A stretch of DNA of 64,000 bases from Prauserella flavalba. Lineage in GTDB: Bacteria > Actinomycetota > Actinomycetes > Mycobacteriales > Pseudonocardiaceae. The notes beneath the pieces were generated by a model. The model did no database searches and was not told the origin of the DNA. It worked only from the letters and a program-made list of their open reading frames with translations. This document shows positions 17,358-25,415 of this stretch, in pieces (positions within the stretch are counted from its first letter, which is position 1; each line of letters begins with the position of its first letter). The position numbers and the translations under genes were made by a program. Where the stretch lies: the NCBI RefSeq assembly GCF_003202235.1, contig NZ_MASU01000008.1, forward strand, positions 1 through 64,000, read 5' to 3'.

Positions 17358-20300
17358 TCAGCGGCGCAGGTCATCGCGTAGCCGGCGGGTGCTGGGCGCG
17401 GGTTCCGCGCCCAGCTGGCGGAGTGCATCCTCGCACGCGCGGTACGTCGCCATCACCCGGTCCGCGTCTCCCACGGCGTCGGCCACCCGCATTTTCAGCC
17501 GCCACATCGATTCCCGGAAGGGATCGGTCGCCAGCACCTCCTCGGCGAGCGCGTGGGCGCGACGGAAATCCCCGGTCGCGAACGCCGTTTCAGCGGCTTC
17601 GCACCGGCTGTCGGTGCACAGCACCGCCAGTTCCTCCCGGCGTTGTTCGACCCACGGTGACTGGAATTCCGGCAGGTACTCGCCGGATGCGATCGACAGC
17701 GCCGACGACAGGGCCGTCAAACGGTCCTCGCCGCGCAGGCCGGCCGCCTGTGAGACCAGGCACTGGAGACGACCCGAATCGCTTCCGACAACGACGTGCT
17801 CGGCCAGCCGGATGCGGTTTCCCTCGGCCCGGACGGAATCCTCGGGCAGCACCTCACGCAGTTTGCGCAGGGCCTGCCGGAGGTAGGCGGCCGTCGAGTC
17901 GTCGTGCCGCCCGTCGAAGAGGGCCTCCACGAGCTCGTCCTTGGTGGCTTCGCGCTGACGGCGGGTGGCGAGGTAGGCGATCAGCTCGTAACTCTTCTTG
18001 ATCCTGGGCCGCACCTCCCGTCCGTTGACCTGGATCGCCACGCGGCCGAACTCGGTCAGCTGGATCGTGGTCGCCAGCGGAGCGGCCGGCTGCACACCCC
18101 GTGCCATCAGGGCCCGGCCCAGTTCGTGCCAGGGTGAGTCGGCGTCCGGCTCGGCGTCGAGCCGGCGTGACAGCACGAGCGGGAAGCTGGTCAGGGCGTC
18201 GAGCAGGAGGTGGTTCGACCCCTGTTGTTCCGCCGCAGCGAGGGCCAGGTCGGTGGCACGGTCGGAGTCGTCCTCGTTTCCGGTGCGCCATTCGGCCTCG
18301 GCCAGGTAGATCGCGGCGGCCGGCAGCGAGAGAATGCGCTGCCCGCGCTGCATGCTGGCCGTGGCCTGGCGCAGGCACCGCGCCGCTGCCTGGTCGTCGC
18401 CGTCCAGGAGCAGGGCGAGGCCGAGCCAGGTCGCGGCCTGCTCCGCGATGAACGCGTACTGGCGGCCCACGGGATGGCTCTGCACCCGTTCGAGCGCGAC
18501 CCGTGCGCTGGCCGTGTCCCGGTTGAACCGCAGCTCGAGCGCGGCCTCCTCGACATAGCTCAGGAGTTCGAGCATGACCGCTCCACTCGCGCGCAGGCGT
18601 TCCCGTCCCTTGAGCAGGGCGCGCCAGGCGTGGTCCGGCTCGCCGAGCTGACGCTGCAGCTCGACGCTGAACAGCGAGTACAGCCACACTCCGGGGTCGC
18701 GCTCGGCGCAGATCGTCCGGTACAGCTCGGCTGCCTCGTCGACGTGCCCCATCGCGAGGAGTGCGCCGAGTCGCCACGACTCGGTCGCCCTGATCGCCCA
18801 GGGCAAGACCGGGGGGTCGAGCAGACGAGTGAGGTCGCCGCGGTAGTAGTGAACTCGCATGACCAGCGCGTCGAGGGGCCCGCCGCTGAGCGCGCCCGCG
18901 GTGCGCCGCTCGGGCGCGTCGTCGAGCAGGGTCATGCAGTACCGCATGGCGTCGAGGTCCGCTCCGGACCGTCCCACGGCGAGGACCGCTCTGATGTCGT
19001 CGAGTCGTCCGGCGTGCAGGTAGCACCAGGCCATCATCGCGGCGAGCTTGCTCGACGACGCGGCCACCTCGTCCCGGCGGCCGGCAGCGGCCAGCCGGTC
19101 GGCGATCTGCACGCCGAGCCGGTAGTTCTCCTCGGATATGGCCAGCATCAGCTCCGCGCCGGTGAGCCGGATGTGCTTCTCGCGCCGGACCGGCGCCAAC
19201 TGTTCGAGCCAGCGTTTCGCCACTGCGAAGTCCGCGCGTTCCATCACCGTGTCGACGACCTGCTCGGCCACGGGGAGCGCTTCGCCGAGTTCGCCGGCCC
19301 GCAGGAACTCCTCGACCGCTTCCTCGAAGTGCTTCTCCCGCGCGAGCAGGCGGGCGTGCGCGACGCGTAGGGCGCGTTGCGTGGTGGCGTCCAGTCGGGT
19401 GGCACAGGCCAGGAGGTATTCGCGGAACCGCGGGTGGCAACGCAGGGCGAGACCGTCCCACGCGGCAGGCAGGCGCTTCTGCCGTAGGCCATGCATCCGG
19501 GAGGCCGCGTCCACCACACCGAGCGCTTCGGCCCGGGCCGGCGTGACCTCGTCGAGCAGGGCGGTGAAGACCAGGAAGCGCCGTTCCTCTTCGGACAGCT
19601 GGGCGAGGATGTGGGTCGCCAGGTAGCCGTGCAACGGATCGGCCTCGCCCCCCAGGCCCGAGGCGTGGTCGGCGGACCGCCACGCCTCGAACAGCACCCC
19701 GGTGACCCAGCCACCGGTCACCGCGACGGCGCGTTCCGGGTCCACACCGGGAAAGTCCGAACGCGCCAGGGCGATCGCGGCTTCCTCGGCCGTGAAGGCG
19801 AGGTCCTGCTCGCCCAGCACCGGAAGCCACGCCACCCGGCTGACCCTGCTTGTCAGGAAATCCAGTTCCTGGCGGCTGACGAGCACGGTCCGGATGCTCG
19901 GGGGCGTGTATTCCAGGAAGGCCCCGATGACCGCCAGCGCCTCGCGGGCGCCGGCGAGGCATTCCACGTTGTCCAGGACGAGGAGCAATTCCCGGTCGCC
20001 GAGTGAGTCGGCGAGCAGCCCGGCGACCTCGGTGTGGGCCAGGCCCGCGGTGAGCGCTCGTCTGGTCAGTCCTGCGAGGGACGGTACCCGGACCGCGAGC
20101 GCGGCTTCCAGGTAGCTGAGCAGTCGGCCGGTCGCGGCCTCCGTGCCATCCACCGACAACCAGCAGGTCGGACGGCCGATCCGCCGGCTGGTCTGAGCGA
20201 CCGCGGTGGTCTTCCCGGCACCGGCGGTGGCGTACACGCAGACGATCCGGTTGCGCTGGATCAAGCGGGTGAGCTGGGCCTCCAGCCGGGGGCGCGCGAC

Positions 20301-20426
20301 CGCGGAGCCCGGGATGGGAGGCGGCACGATCTTGCGCCGGATGATCCTCGAAGCCATCGGCCCGGGGTCACCGGCGGGTTCCGGCGAGCGGGGAACGGGG
20401 AGGTCTTGAGCCGCCATAGCCACCAT
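17358..20426 (-). CDS. large ATPase regulator with BTAD output (MalT/SARP-like)
   Basis: The 1022-residue protein joins a STAND ATPase to a transcription-activator region. The P-loop is YATAGAGKTTAVAQ (about residues 66-80) and a Walker B-like strand reads LLLVLDNVE. A long helical TPR-like section follows (about 340-770), then a winged-helix-like segment from IQLTEFGRVAIQVNGREVRP and a C-terminal bacterial transcriptional activator domain (AAETAFATGDFRRAHALAEE, ATYRACEDALRQLGAEP). In MalT the helix-turn-helix is LuxR-type; here the DNA-binding part resembles AfsR/SARP proteins. It sits between the flavin reductase/catA pair and the oxidoreductase/HpaB pair, so phenolic-inducible control of both is likely. 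MVAM gives two close start choices (20426 or 20417). Confidence 0.82.
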   Translation of the reverse strand: MVAMAAQDLPVPRSPEPAGDPGPMASRIIRRKIVPPPIPGSAVARPRLEAQLTRLIQRNRIVCVYATAGAGKTTAVAQTSRRIGRPTCWLSVDGTEAATGRLLSYLEAALAVRVPSLAGLTRRALTAGLAHTEVAGLLADSLGDRELLLVLDNVECLAGAREALAVIGAFLEYTPPSIRTVLVSRQELDFLTSRVSRVAWLPVLGEQDLAFTAEEAAIALARSDFPGVDPERAVAVTGGWVTGVLFEAWRSADHASGLGGEADPLHGYLATHILAQLSEEERRFLVFTALLDEVTPARAEALGVVDAASRMHGLRQKRLPAAWDGLALRCHPRFREYLLACATRLDATTQRALRVAHARLLAREKHFEEAVEEFLRAGELGEALPVAEQVVDTVMERADFAVAKRWLEQLAPVRREKHIRLTGAELMLAISEENYRLGVQIADRLAAAGRRDEVAASSSKLAAMMAWCYLHAGRLDDIRAVLAVGRSGADLDAMRYCMTLLDDAPERRTAGALSGGPLDALVMRVHYYRGDLTRLLDPPVLPWAIRATESWRLGALLAMGHVDEAAELYRTICAERDPGVWLYSLFSVELQRQLGEPDHAWRALLKGRERLRASGAVMLELLSYVEEAALELRFNRDTASARVALERVQSHPVGRQYAFIAEQAATWLGLALLLDGDDQAAARCLRQATASMQRGQRILSLPAAAIYLAEAEWRTGNEDDSDRATDLALAAAEQQGSNHLLLDALTSFPLVLSRRLDAEPDADSPWHELGRALMARGVQPAAPLATTIQLTEFGRVAIQVNGREVRPRIKKSYELIAYLATRRQREATKDELVEALFDGRHDDSTAAYLRQALRKLREVLPEDSVRAEGNRIRLAEHVVVGSDSGRLQCLVSQAAGLRGEDRLTALSSALSIASGEYLPEFQSPWVEQRREELAVLCTDSRCEAAETAFATGDFRRAHALAEEVLATDPFRESMWRLKMRVADAVGDADRVMATYRACEDALRQLGAEPAPSTRRLRDDLRR

Positions 20427-20510
20427 CCAACGCGGCGGAACCGGATTTGCGCAGTACGGGTTGCGCCGGACGGGCGGTCCGGGTGCTCCGGACCGCCCAT
20501 CCGGCGGCGG

Positions 20511-21194
20511 TCACGCGTGTGCCGAAACCCGTGCCGGGAACGGCAGGGGCTGGGTGGGCAGGATCTTCAGGCCGGCTTCGAAGTTCAGCCCGTAGCGGCC
20601 CTGCAGCTCCACCATCAGCAGCGCGCTCTGCTCGAGCACCCGCGAGTTGCGCAGGGCGCCCGCGTCGATCGGGCGCAGCCCGCTCGACTCCACCAGGGCG
20701 GCCGCCCTCGCCTTGGCGTCCTCGGAGTCGGAGGCGAGGAAGACGTCGACGACCGTGCCGTCGAAGACGTCGCCGGCGAGCACGGGTGCGAACGTGGTGT
20801 TGAACGCCTTCACCACGTGTGCGCCCGGCATGCGGCGCTGGATCTCCTCGCCCGCACTGGTGTCGTAGTCCGTGATCAGTCCGTCGAAGGTCTCGTTGAA
20901 GGGATTCGCGATGTCCACGACGACCTTGCCGCGCAACACCTCGCTGAGTTCGACCGCAATGCGCGTCGAATCGGAGTACCAGGTGGCCAGTACGACGATG
21001 TCGCAGCCGGAGGCGAGCGCGTCCTTGGTCGCAGCGGCTTCGATTGTCCCGGGGCCGCGGCCGCCCAGCTCCTCGACGAGGGCCCTGCCCTTCTCCTGGG
21101 TGGAACCGGTGACGAACACCTGGTGCCCCCCGTGGATCAGCCGCCGCGAAATGGCCCGGGCCATGTTGCCGGTGCCGATGATGCCGATCTTCAT
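20511..21194 (-). CDS. NADP oxidoreductase, F420-dependent-reductase-like
   Basis: This 227-residue Rossmann protein begins MKIGIIGTGNMARAISRRLI and continues FVTGSTQEKGRALVEEL, the pattern of NADP-dependent F420 reductases and their paralogues. DIVVLATWYSD, VVVDIANPFN and AHVVKAFNTTFAPVLAGDVF match conserved blocks of that group, and the GALRNSRVLEQSALLMVEL helix is the C-terminal cap. ATG 21194 follows GAGAGGAA. It starts 47 bp after the HpaB-type gene on the same strand, so the two are probably co-transcribed. Whether it reduces F420, flavin or another substrate is open. Confidence 0.82.
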   Translation of the reverse strand: MKIGIIGTGNMARAISRRLIHGGHQVFVTGSTQEKGRALVEELGGRGPGTIEAAATKDALASGCDIVVLATWYSDSTRIAVELSEVLRGKVVVDIANPFNETFDGLITDYDTSAGEEIQRRMPGAHVVKAFNTTFAPVLAGDVFDGTVVDVFLASDSEDAKARAAALVESSGLRPIDAGALRNSRVLEQSALLMVELQGRYGLNFEAGLKILPTQPLPFPARVSAHA

Positions 21195-21241
21195 GGTTGT
21201 TCCTCTCTTCCGAAGTCGTGGTAGTGACAGACGCATGCCGA

Positions 21242-22831
21242 TCACAGGTGGGCCCGCGCGTCCCCGATGGCCTGCCAGCGGGGCCAGGTGGAGCCGGTCC
21301 AGCCGTTGAGGTCGTACTCGCTCATGCACTGGTCGACCATCGCGCGCAGCCGGTCGTTGTCGCCGAGTGCTTCACCCGTGAAGTAGGTCTCGACGCGGTT
21401 GCCCTCGTAGCTGCCGGAGAAGTTGCGCTCGTGCACCTCGGCGCGTCCGGCGAACTCCGTGGCGAACTCGTCCCAGATCAGCCGGACCAGCTTGACCCGG
21501 TCTTCGGCCGACATGGTGGCCGACTTCCAGTACCGGTCGAGCCAGTGCCGGATGGCCGGGTTCTTGAAGTCCTCGGCGGAGGACGGGATCTGGATGAACC
21601 CGCCGGCCATCAGGTTGTGGAAGACGGTGCGCACCTTGGTGAAGATGTCGCCGTAGCAGTTGCGCCATTGCAGGGCGTACCTGATGTTCGGGTGCACGTA
21701 GGGTTCGCCGCTGGGCACCGGGTCCGGTTCGGCCGCCATCGCCCCGACCAGGGCCCACAACTGGTGCCGCAGGCCCAGGACCTCCCCTATGGACGCCTGC
21801 ACGCCGCGGAAGTTGGAGATCTGGTTCATGTCCGTCACCTTCAGCAGGAGACCGCACAGGAAGTCGAGCTTGACCGCCGTGCGGGTGCAGGCGTGGAAGC
21901 AGAACCGGGCGGCGAAGTCCCGGGGGAGCAGGCCGTTGACGACCTCCGGGTTGCGGTAGGCGGTGACGTTCTCCCACGGGATCAGCACGTCGTCGAGGAC
22001 GACCGAGTAGTCGGTCTCGTCGAACCGGCTGGACAGCGGGTAGTCGAAGGGGGTGCCGACCTTCTTCGCCAGGTACTCGTAGGAGTACCGGCCGATCAGC
22101 TTCACGCCCGGTGCGTCGAAGGGCACGAAGAACCCGAGTGCGAAGTCCTTGTCGTCCGCTCCCAGCCCGGCTGCGGGGATGTACTGGCTAACGTAGGTCA
22201 CGTGGCTGAACGCCGCGCCGGTGGAGATCATCCGGGCGCCGCGCACCACGATCCCGTCGTCCCGCTCCTTCACCACGTGCATGTAGGTGTCCCGCTGTTG
22301 CGCGATCGGCTTGAGGCGATCGCCGGCCGGGTTGAGCAGGCTGAGGTTGACGAACATGACGTCGTCGGTGACCTTCTCGTACCACCGGCGGACGTTGCCG
22401 GCGAACTCTCCGTAGAAGTCGGCGTCGGCCGCCAGACCGGCGACCAGCGCGGCCTTGTAGTCCGGGCCGCGGGACAAGCTGCCGTAGCTCATGCGCGCCC
22501 ACTCCGCGATCGCGTCTCGTGACTCGAATAGATCCTGCGACGAGGTGGGGATCTTGTAGAACTTGTGCGAGCGGGTGCCGCGTTCGGTCTCGAACGTCAG
22601 GACGTCCCGTTTGGCGGGGTCGTGCAGCGAGTCGTACATCCGTGCGACCGAGTGCGCGGCGTTGGTGAACGCGGGGTGGGTGGTGACGTCGTCGACCCGC
22701 TTGCCGTCAAGGTAGAAGACCCGGCCGTCCCGCAGGCTCTCCAGGTACTGCGCCCCAGTGGGCGGCTCCTTCGCGCGGCGCGGTGGTGCGAGGGCCCGGG
22801 TGACTTCTGGCCGGTCTGCGATGGCGGTCAT
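21242..22831 (-). CDS. HpaB/PheA1-family flavin-dependent aromatic hydroxylase
   Basis: The 529-residue protein is the oxygenase of a two-component aromatic monooxygenase (4-hydroxyphenylacetate 3-hydroxylase family). Visible blocks include PTGAQYLESLRDGRVFYLDG, the flavin/substrate region YGSLSRGPDY, the segment GIVVRGARMISTGAAFSHVT, the DDVLIPWENV strand and the helical C-terminal domain with GGFIQIPSSAEDF. It needs reduced FAD, presumably from the flavin reductase at 16769. With a catechol dioxygenase nearby, the best guess is phenol hydroxylation to catechol, as in the actinobacterial PheA1/PheA2 systems; 4-hydroxyphenylacetate or a chlorophenol are alternatives. Confidence 0.85.
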   Translation of the reverse strand: MTAIADRPEVTRALAPPRRAKEPPTGAQYLESLRDGRVFYLDGKRVDDVTTHPAFTNAAHSVARMYDSLHDPAKRDVLTFETERGTRSHKFYKIPTSSQDLFESRDAIAEWARMSYGSLSRGPDYKAALVAGLAADADFYGEFAGNVRRWYEKVTDDVMFVNLSLLNPAGDRLKPIAQQRDTYMHVVKERDDGIVVRGARMISTGAAFSHVTYVSQYIPAAGLGADDKDFALGFFVPFDAPGVKLIGRYSYEYLAKKVGTPFDYPLSSRFDETDYSVVLDDVLIPWENVTAYRNPEVVNGLLPRDFAARFCFHACTRTAVKLDFLCGLLLKVTDMNQISNFRGVQASIGEVLGLRHQLWALVGAMAAEPDPVPSGEPYVHPNIRYALQWRNCYGDIFTKVRTVFHNLMAGGFIQIPSSAEDFKNPAIRHWLDRYWKSATMSAEDRVKLVRLIWDEFATEFAGRAEVHERNFSGSYEGNRVETYFTGEALGDNDRLRAMVDQCMSEYDLNGWTGSTWPRWQAIGDARAHL

Positions 22832-22939
22832 CCGCTCTCTCCTTCTCCTCGGTTTGGCTCCGATGCCGCAGAGAGTGCGACCGTGACGTGAACCACACCG
22901 AAACCGCGAGGTCGCCGCCCGGTGGACCGGTCGTGCCCC

Positions 22940-23400
22940 AGACCGCCAACCAGGCGAGCGCGGCCACGGTTCGCGCTAACTCCGGTGTCCAGCGTGGCTG
23001 GATGCCGGGGAACCAGGGGTTCCGGTTGGCCGGGATGTCACGGGCCAGGGCGCCGCGCTTCTCGGTTTCGGCGTCTTTGGCGGGGTCGTATTGCCGAAGC
23101 TCCAGTAGGTGAACCGTGCACCGAACGGCCGCGAGATCAGGCTCAAGTCCTCGCTCGCAGTCTGCAGGTCGATGGTGTGCGTCTCACCGATGTGGTCGGC
23201 GAACGCGGCCGCGACGCGGCGGGTGGGTTCCTCGTCGTCGATCGTGGGACGGGAACGAAGCATCCGCCGGATCACCGGTGCCTCCAGGGGCCCGGAGGCC
23301 GCGCCTTCCGCCCGCGTGATCCGCTCGATCGCCTCCAGCACGTGTGAGCGGGTGGCGTGGTCGTAGGTGCGCACGTTGAGTCGCGGGTTTTCGAGCAAAG
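22940..23400 (-). pseudogene. C-terminal remnant of an M20-type amidohydrolase
   Basis: In one frame the DNA encodes NPRLNVRTYDHATRSHVLEA, IERITRAEGAASG and LQTASEDLSLISRPFGARF, the C-terminal half of a hippurate-hydrolase-like metallopeptidase. Near 23090 the frame shifts and continues YDPAKDAETEKRGALARDIP and NPWFPGIQPRWTPELARTVA, again typical of the family's C-terminus. The metal-binding N-terminal half is missing, so this is dead. It lies directly upstream of the HpaB-type gene, whose promoter must fall in or near this debris. Confidence 0.7.
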
Positions 23401-23656
23401 CGAGCGCGTACCTCGCGTACTGCTCGGCGAGGGCCTTCCGGGAGAGGGGCCTGTCCGCGGTCTTCTGGGTGGTTCGGCGGTGGCACGTGACGAAACTGCA
23501 CTCCACGCTCGTCCAGCGTGCTCAGGTCGACCTCGCCGATGGTCACAATGCCGTCACGGGCGCCGGTAGCCGGTGGCTTCAAGGGTGAACACAGATGGCA
23601 TGAACACAGTAAGGCAAGATCAACGCCTCCCATTTTTCCTCCCAGCAACGACGAAA

Positions 23657-23686
23657 CCCCCAACCGGTGATGATCACCGTTGGGGG
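23657..23686 (-). terminator. rho-independent terminator of the tRNA operon
   Basis: On the minus strand a stem CCCCCAACGGTGAT pairs with ATCACCGGTTGGGGG (one bulge) and is followed by TTTCGTCG. It lies about 20 bp past the 3' end of tRNA-Val, as expected for the terminator of the Gly-Cys-Val transcript. Confidence 0.8.
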
Positions 23687-23705
23687 TCTGAACTGGGAAA
23701 ACAGG

Positions 23706-23780
23706 TGGTGCGCGATACTGGGATCGAACCAGTGACCTCTACCGTGTCAAGGTAGCGCTCTCCCGCTGAGCTAATCGCGC
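23706..23780 (-). tRNA. tRNA-Val (GAC anticodon)
   Basis: The cloverleaf is complete: acceptor GCGCGAT/ATCGCGC, D-arm GCTC/GAGC, anticodon loop TTGACAC (GAC), T-arm ACTGG-TTCGATC-CCAGT, discriminator A with encoded CCA. It is the last of three minus-strand tRNA genes and shares most of its sequence with the plus-strand tRNA-Val at 24884. Confidence 0.96.
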
Positions 23781-23781
23781 G

Positions 23782-23852
23782 AGGTGGAGACGGGATTCGA
23801 ACCCGTGTACACGGCTTTGCAGGCCGTTGCCTCGCCTCTCGGCCACTCCACC
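23782..23852 (-). tRNA. tRNA-Cys (GCA anticodon)
   Basis: Acceptor GGTGGAG pairs with CTCCACC, the anticodon loop is CTGCAAA (GCA), and the T-arm CGGG-TTCGAAT-CCCG is standard. CCA is not encoded. It is separated from tRNA-Val by a single base and is in the same transcript. Confidence 0.96.
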
Positions 23853-23877
23853 GTACGGGCCCGAGTGGGCACTTCCG

Positions 23878-23950
23878 AGCGGACGACGGGACTCGAACCC
23901 GCGACCCTCACCTTGGCAAGGTGATGCGCTACCAGCTGCGCTACGTCCGC
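23878..23950 (-). tRNA. tRNA-Gly (GCC anticodon)
   Basis: Acceptor GCGGACG pairs with CGTCCGC, the anticodon loop is TTGCCAA (GCC) with stem CACCT/AGGTG, and the T-arm reads GCGGG-TTCGAGT-CCCGT. It is the first gene of the Gly-Cys-Val set; CCA is not encoded. Confidence 0.96.
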
Positions 23951-24062
23951 ATTCCGTGACTCCGGGGCTCGCACCCCGTCGTCGTGGTGTGTGCAGAACT
24001 GTAGCGGACCGCCGAAACGCCGTGTGCACTGGGGGTGTCCATAACGTTTCGCGAGCCCGCCA

Positions 24063-24488
24063 TCAGCTCAGATCGTTCGGGATGAGGTGGGTCAGTGCGT
24101 CGTCGACGTCGACCCACAGGTGCTCGTTGCCGGGCAGCACGACGTCGTAGGTGCGGTCGAGGAAGTCGGCGAGCTCCTGAGCCGACGCCTCGAACATGGC
24201 GTGCCCCGACGGCGAGTTCAGCTCGATGAGCACGGACTCCGGGTCCTCGACCGACGGGCGGATGCGCACATCGCCGTCGCCCGCGTCGGCCAGCAGGCCG
24301 TCGGCGAGGAGGTCGCGTGCGTAGACCCACTCGACCCACCCGGCGCGGCCGGTGCGGAACGCCGCGACGACGGCGTACGGGTCGCGGGTGTCGTAGCGCA
24401 GCTCCACCTTCACCGGAACGGGAGGCGTTCGCGGTGCCAGCAGGTCGAAGACCGCTGTGGACCGGAGCGTCACGTGATCGTTTCGCAT
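24063..24488 (-). CDS. SsgA/SsgB-family sporulation and cell division regulator
   Basis: The 141-residue protein has the SsgA-like layout seen only in actinomycetes: a variable N-terminus, then PPVPVKVELRYDTRDPYAVV, GWVEWVYARDLLADGL, a segment with DGDVRIRP, and SGHAMFEASAQELADFLDRT. These small proteins guide FtsZ placement during sporulation septation or morphological division. ATG 24488 follows AAGGG at 7 bp. Among the paralogues, SsgB is the most widely conserved and the short C-terminus here fits it, but I would not fix the subtype. Confidence 0.9.
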   Translation of the reverse strand: MRNDHVTLRSTAVFDLLAPRTPPVPVKVELRYDTRDPYAVVAAFRTGRAGWVEWVYARDLLADGLLADAGDGDVRIRPSVEDPESVLIELNSPSGHAMFEASAQELADFLDRTYDVVLPGNEHLWVDVDDALTHLIPNDLS

Positions 24489-24834
24489 GGTCGTACCCTT
24501 CTGCTCCCTTCCCGGCCGGTTGGCCGAGTCTGATGGTGAGACGCAACCGGGCCCCGGCTCGCTCGCCGTTCCGGCCGATATCACACTTCCGTGTCCTGAT
24601 CGGCTCCGTCTCGTCATCACTCTCGGCTCATCGGCCTCCGTGCGTGGCCCCGTGATCGCTCACGCGTACATAGTGCTCGGTTTGGCTCGCGGGCGATAGA
24701 ACCGTGTCGCGAATGTTGCGGGTGACCTCCGTCCCCCTCGCGCCGTCACCCCTCTGGCCGTATGCCCGCTAGCTGGCACTTCTACGCTGAGTGCCGACCG
24801 GTGTGCGGACGGTGCGGGCTTGGGGACCACCCGT

Positions 24835-24865
24835 TTGCCGGGGGCCGAACGGCGTCCGGTAGAGT
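24835..24865 (+). promoter_or_regulatory. candidate promoter of plus-strand tRNA-Val
   Basis: TTGCCG at 24835-24840 and TAGAGT at 24860-24865 form a weak sigma-70-like pair with a long 19-bp spacer, 19 bp before the tRNA. The rest of 24489-24834 shows no gene. Confidence 0.4.
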
Positions 24866-24883
24866 TCCCTTCACACCGCGAGG

Positions 24884-24955
24884 GGGCGATTAGCTCAGCG
24901 GGAGAGCGCTTCGTTCACACCGAAGAGGTCACTGGTTCGATCCCAGTATCGCCCA
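24884..24955 (+). tRNA. tRNA-Val (CAC anticodon)
   Basis: Acceptor GGGCGAT pairs with ATCGCCC, the D-arm is GCTC/GAGC, the anticodon loop is TTCACAC (CAC) and the T-arm is ACTGG-TTCGATC-CCAGT. CCA is not fully encoded (CCG follows). It lies in inverted orientation to the GAC isoacceptor about 1.1 kb away. Confidence 0.96.
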
Positions 24956-24976
24956 CCGGAAGTTCCCCTCTGGTCA

Positions 24977-25002
24977 GGCCCGGCAGCAATGCCGGGCCTT
25001 TT
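24977..25002 (+). terminator. terminator of plus-strand tRNA-Val
   Basis: GGCCCGGCA (24977-24985), loop GCAA and TGCCGGGCC (24990-24998) form a perfect 9-bp stem followed by TTTTCC, a standard intrinsic terminator. Confidence 0.88.
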
Positions 25003-25415
25003 CCATACCCGCGGCATGTCGGGGATTCCCGGCCCCGCTCTCGTTCAACCGCGTGCCGCCCGTCGTCATTCCAAGGGCGACACCCGTCACGGCTGTGACC
25101 TGGTCCACAGAGGACAAGGGGTGACGGGAAGAGGGTTCTGTCATTGATCAACTGACTACGTTAAGTAGTTGGTTGGGCCGCACCCATGATCACTGGTTGT
25201 CACCAATCCGTAATGGCGCCCCACGCTTGGGTGTCGCTGAAACGGACGCGAATCCAGGCTCAATCCGTGTAACAACCCGCTGAGCGTGACCGATACCACC
25301 GCATGTATTCCCCGTTTGGTTACTGAGTGTGTATCAACGCTGGTTACTCTGTGGAGTCGTTTTCGGCGCCGGGCGCGTGTCGTGAGACCCACAACCGAAG
25401 GACGCGGGAGGCTCC
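25003..25415. other. intergenic region upstream of the glycosylphosphotransferase gene
   Basis: No gene is seen here. The centre (about 25140-25350) is clearly richer in A+T than its surroundings and holds the small inverted repeat ACTAC-GTTAA-GTAGT near 25155, as well as GGTTACT twice 25 bp apart near 25317 and 25342. It probably carries the promoter of the gene at 25416. Confidence 0.45.

Noticed and set aside
23657-23780. Phage-type attachment site at the tRNA-Val 3' end
   Set aside because: No integrase gene and no direct repeat of the tRNA 3' end was found in the accessory half; the boundary role remains only circumstantial.
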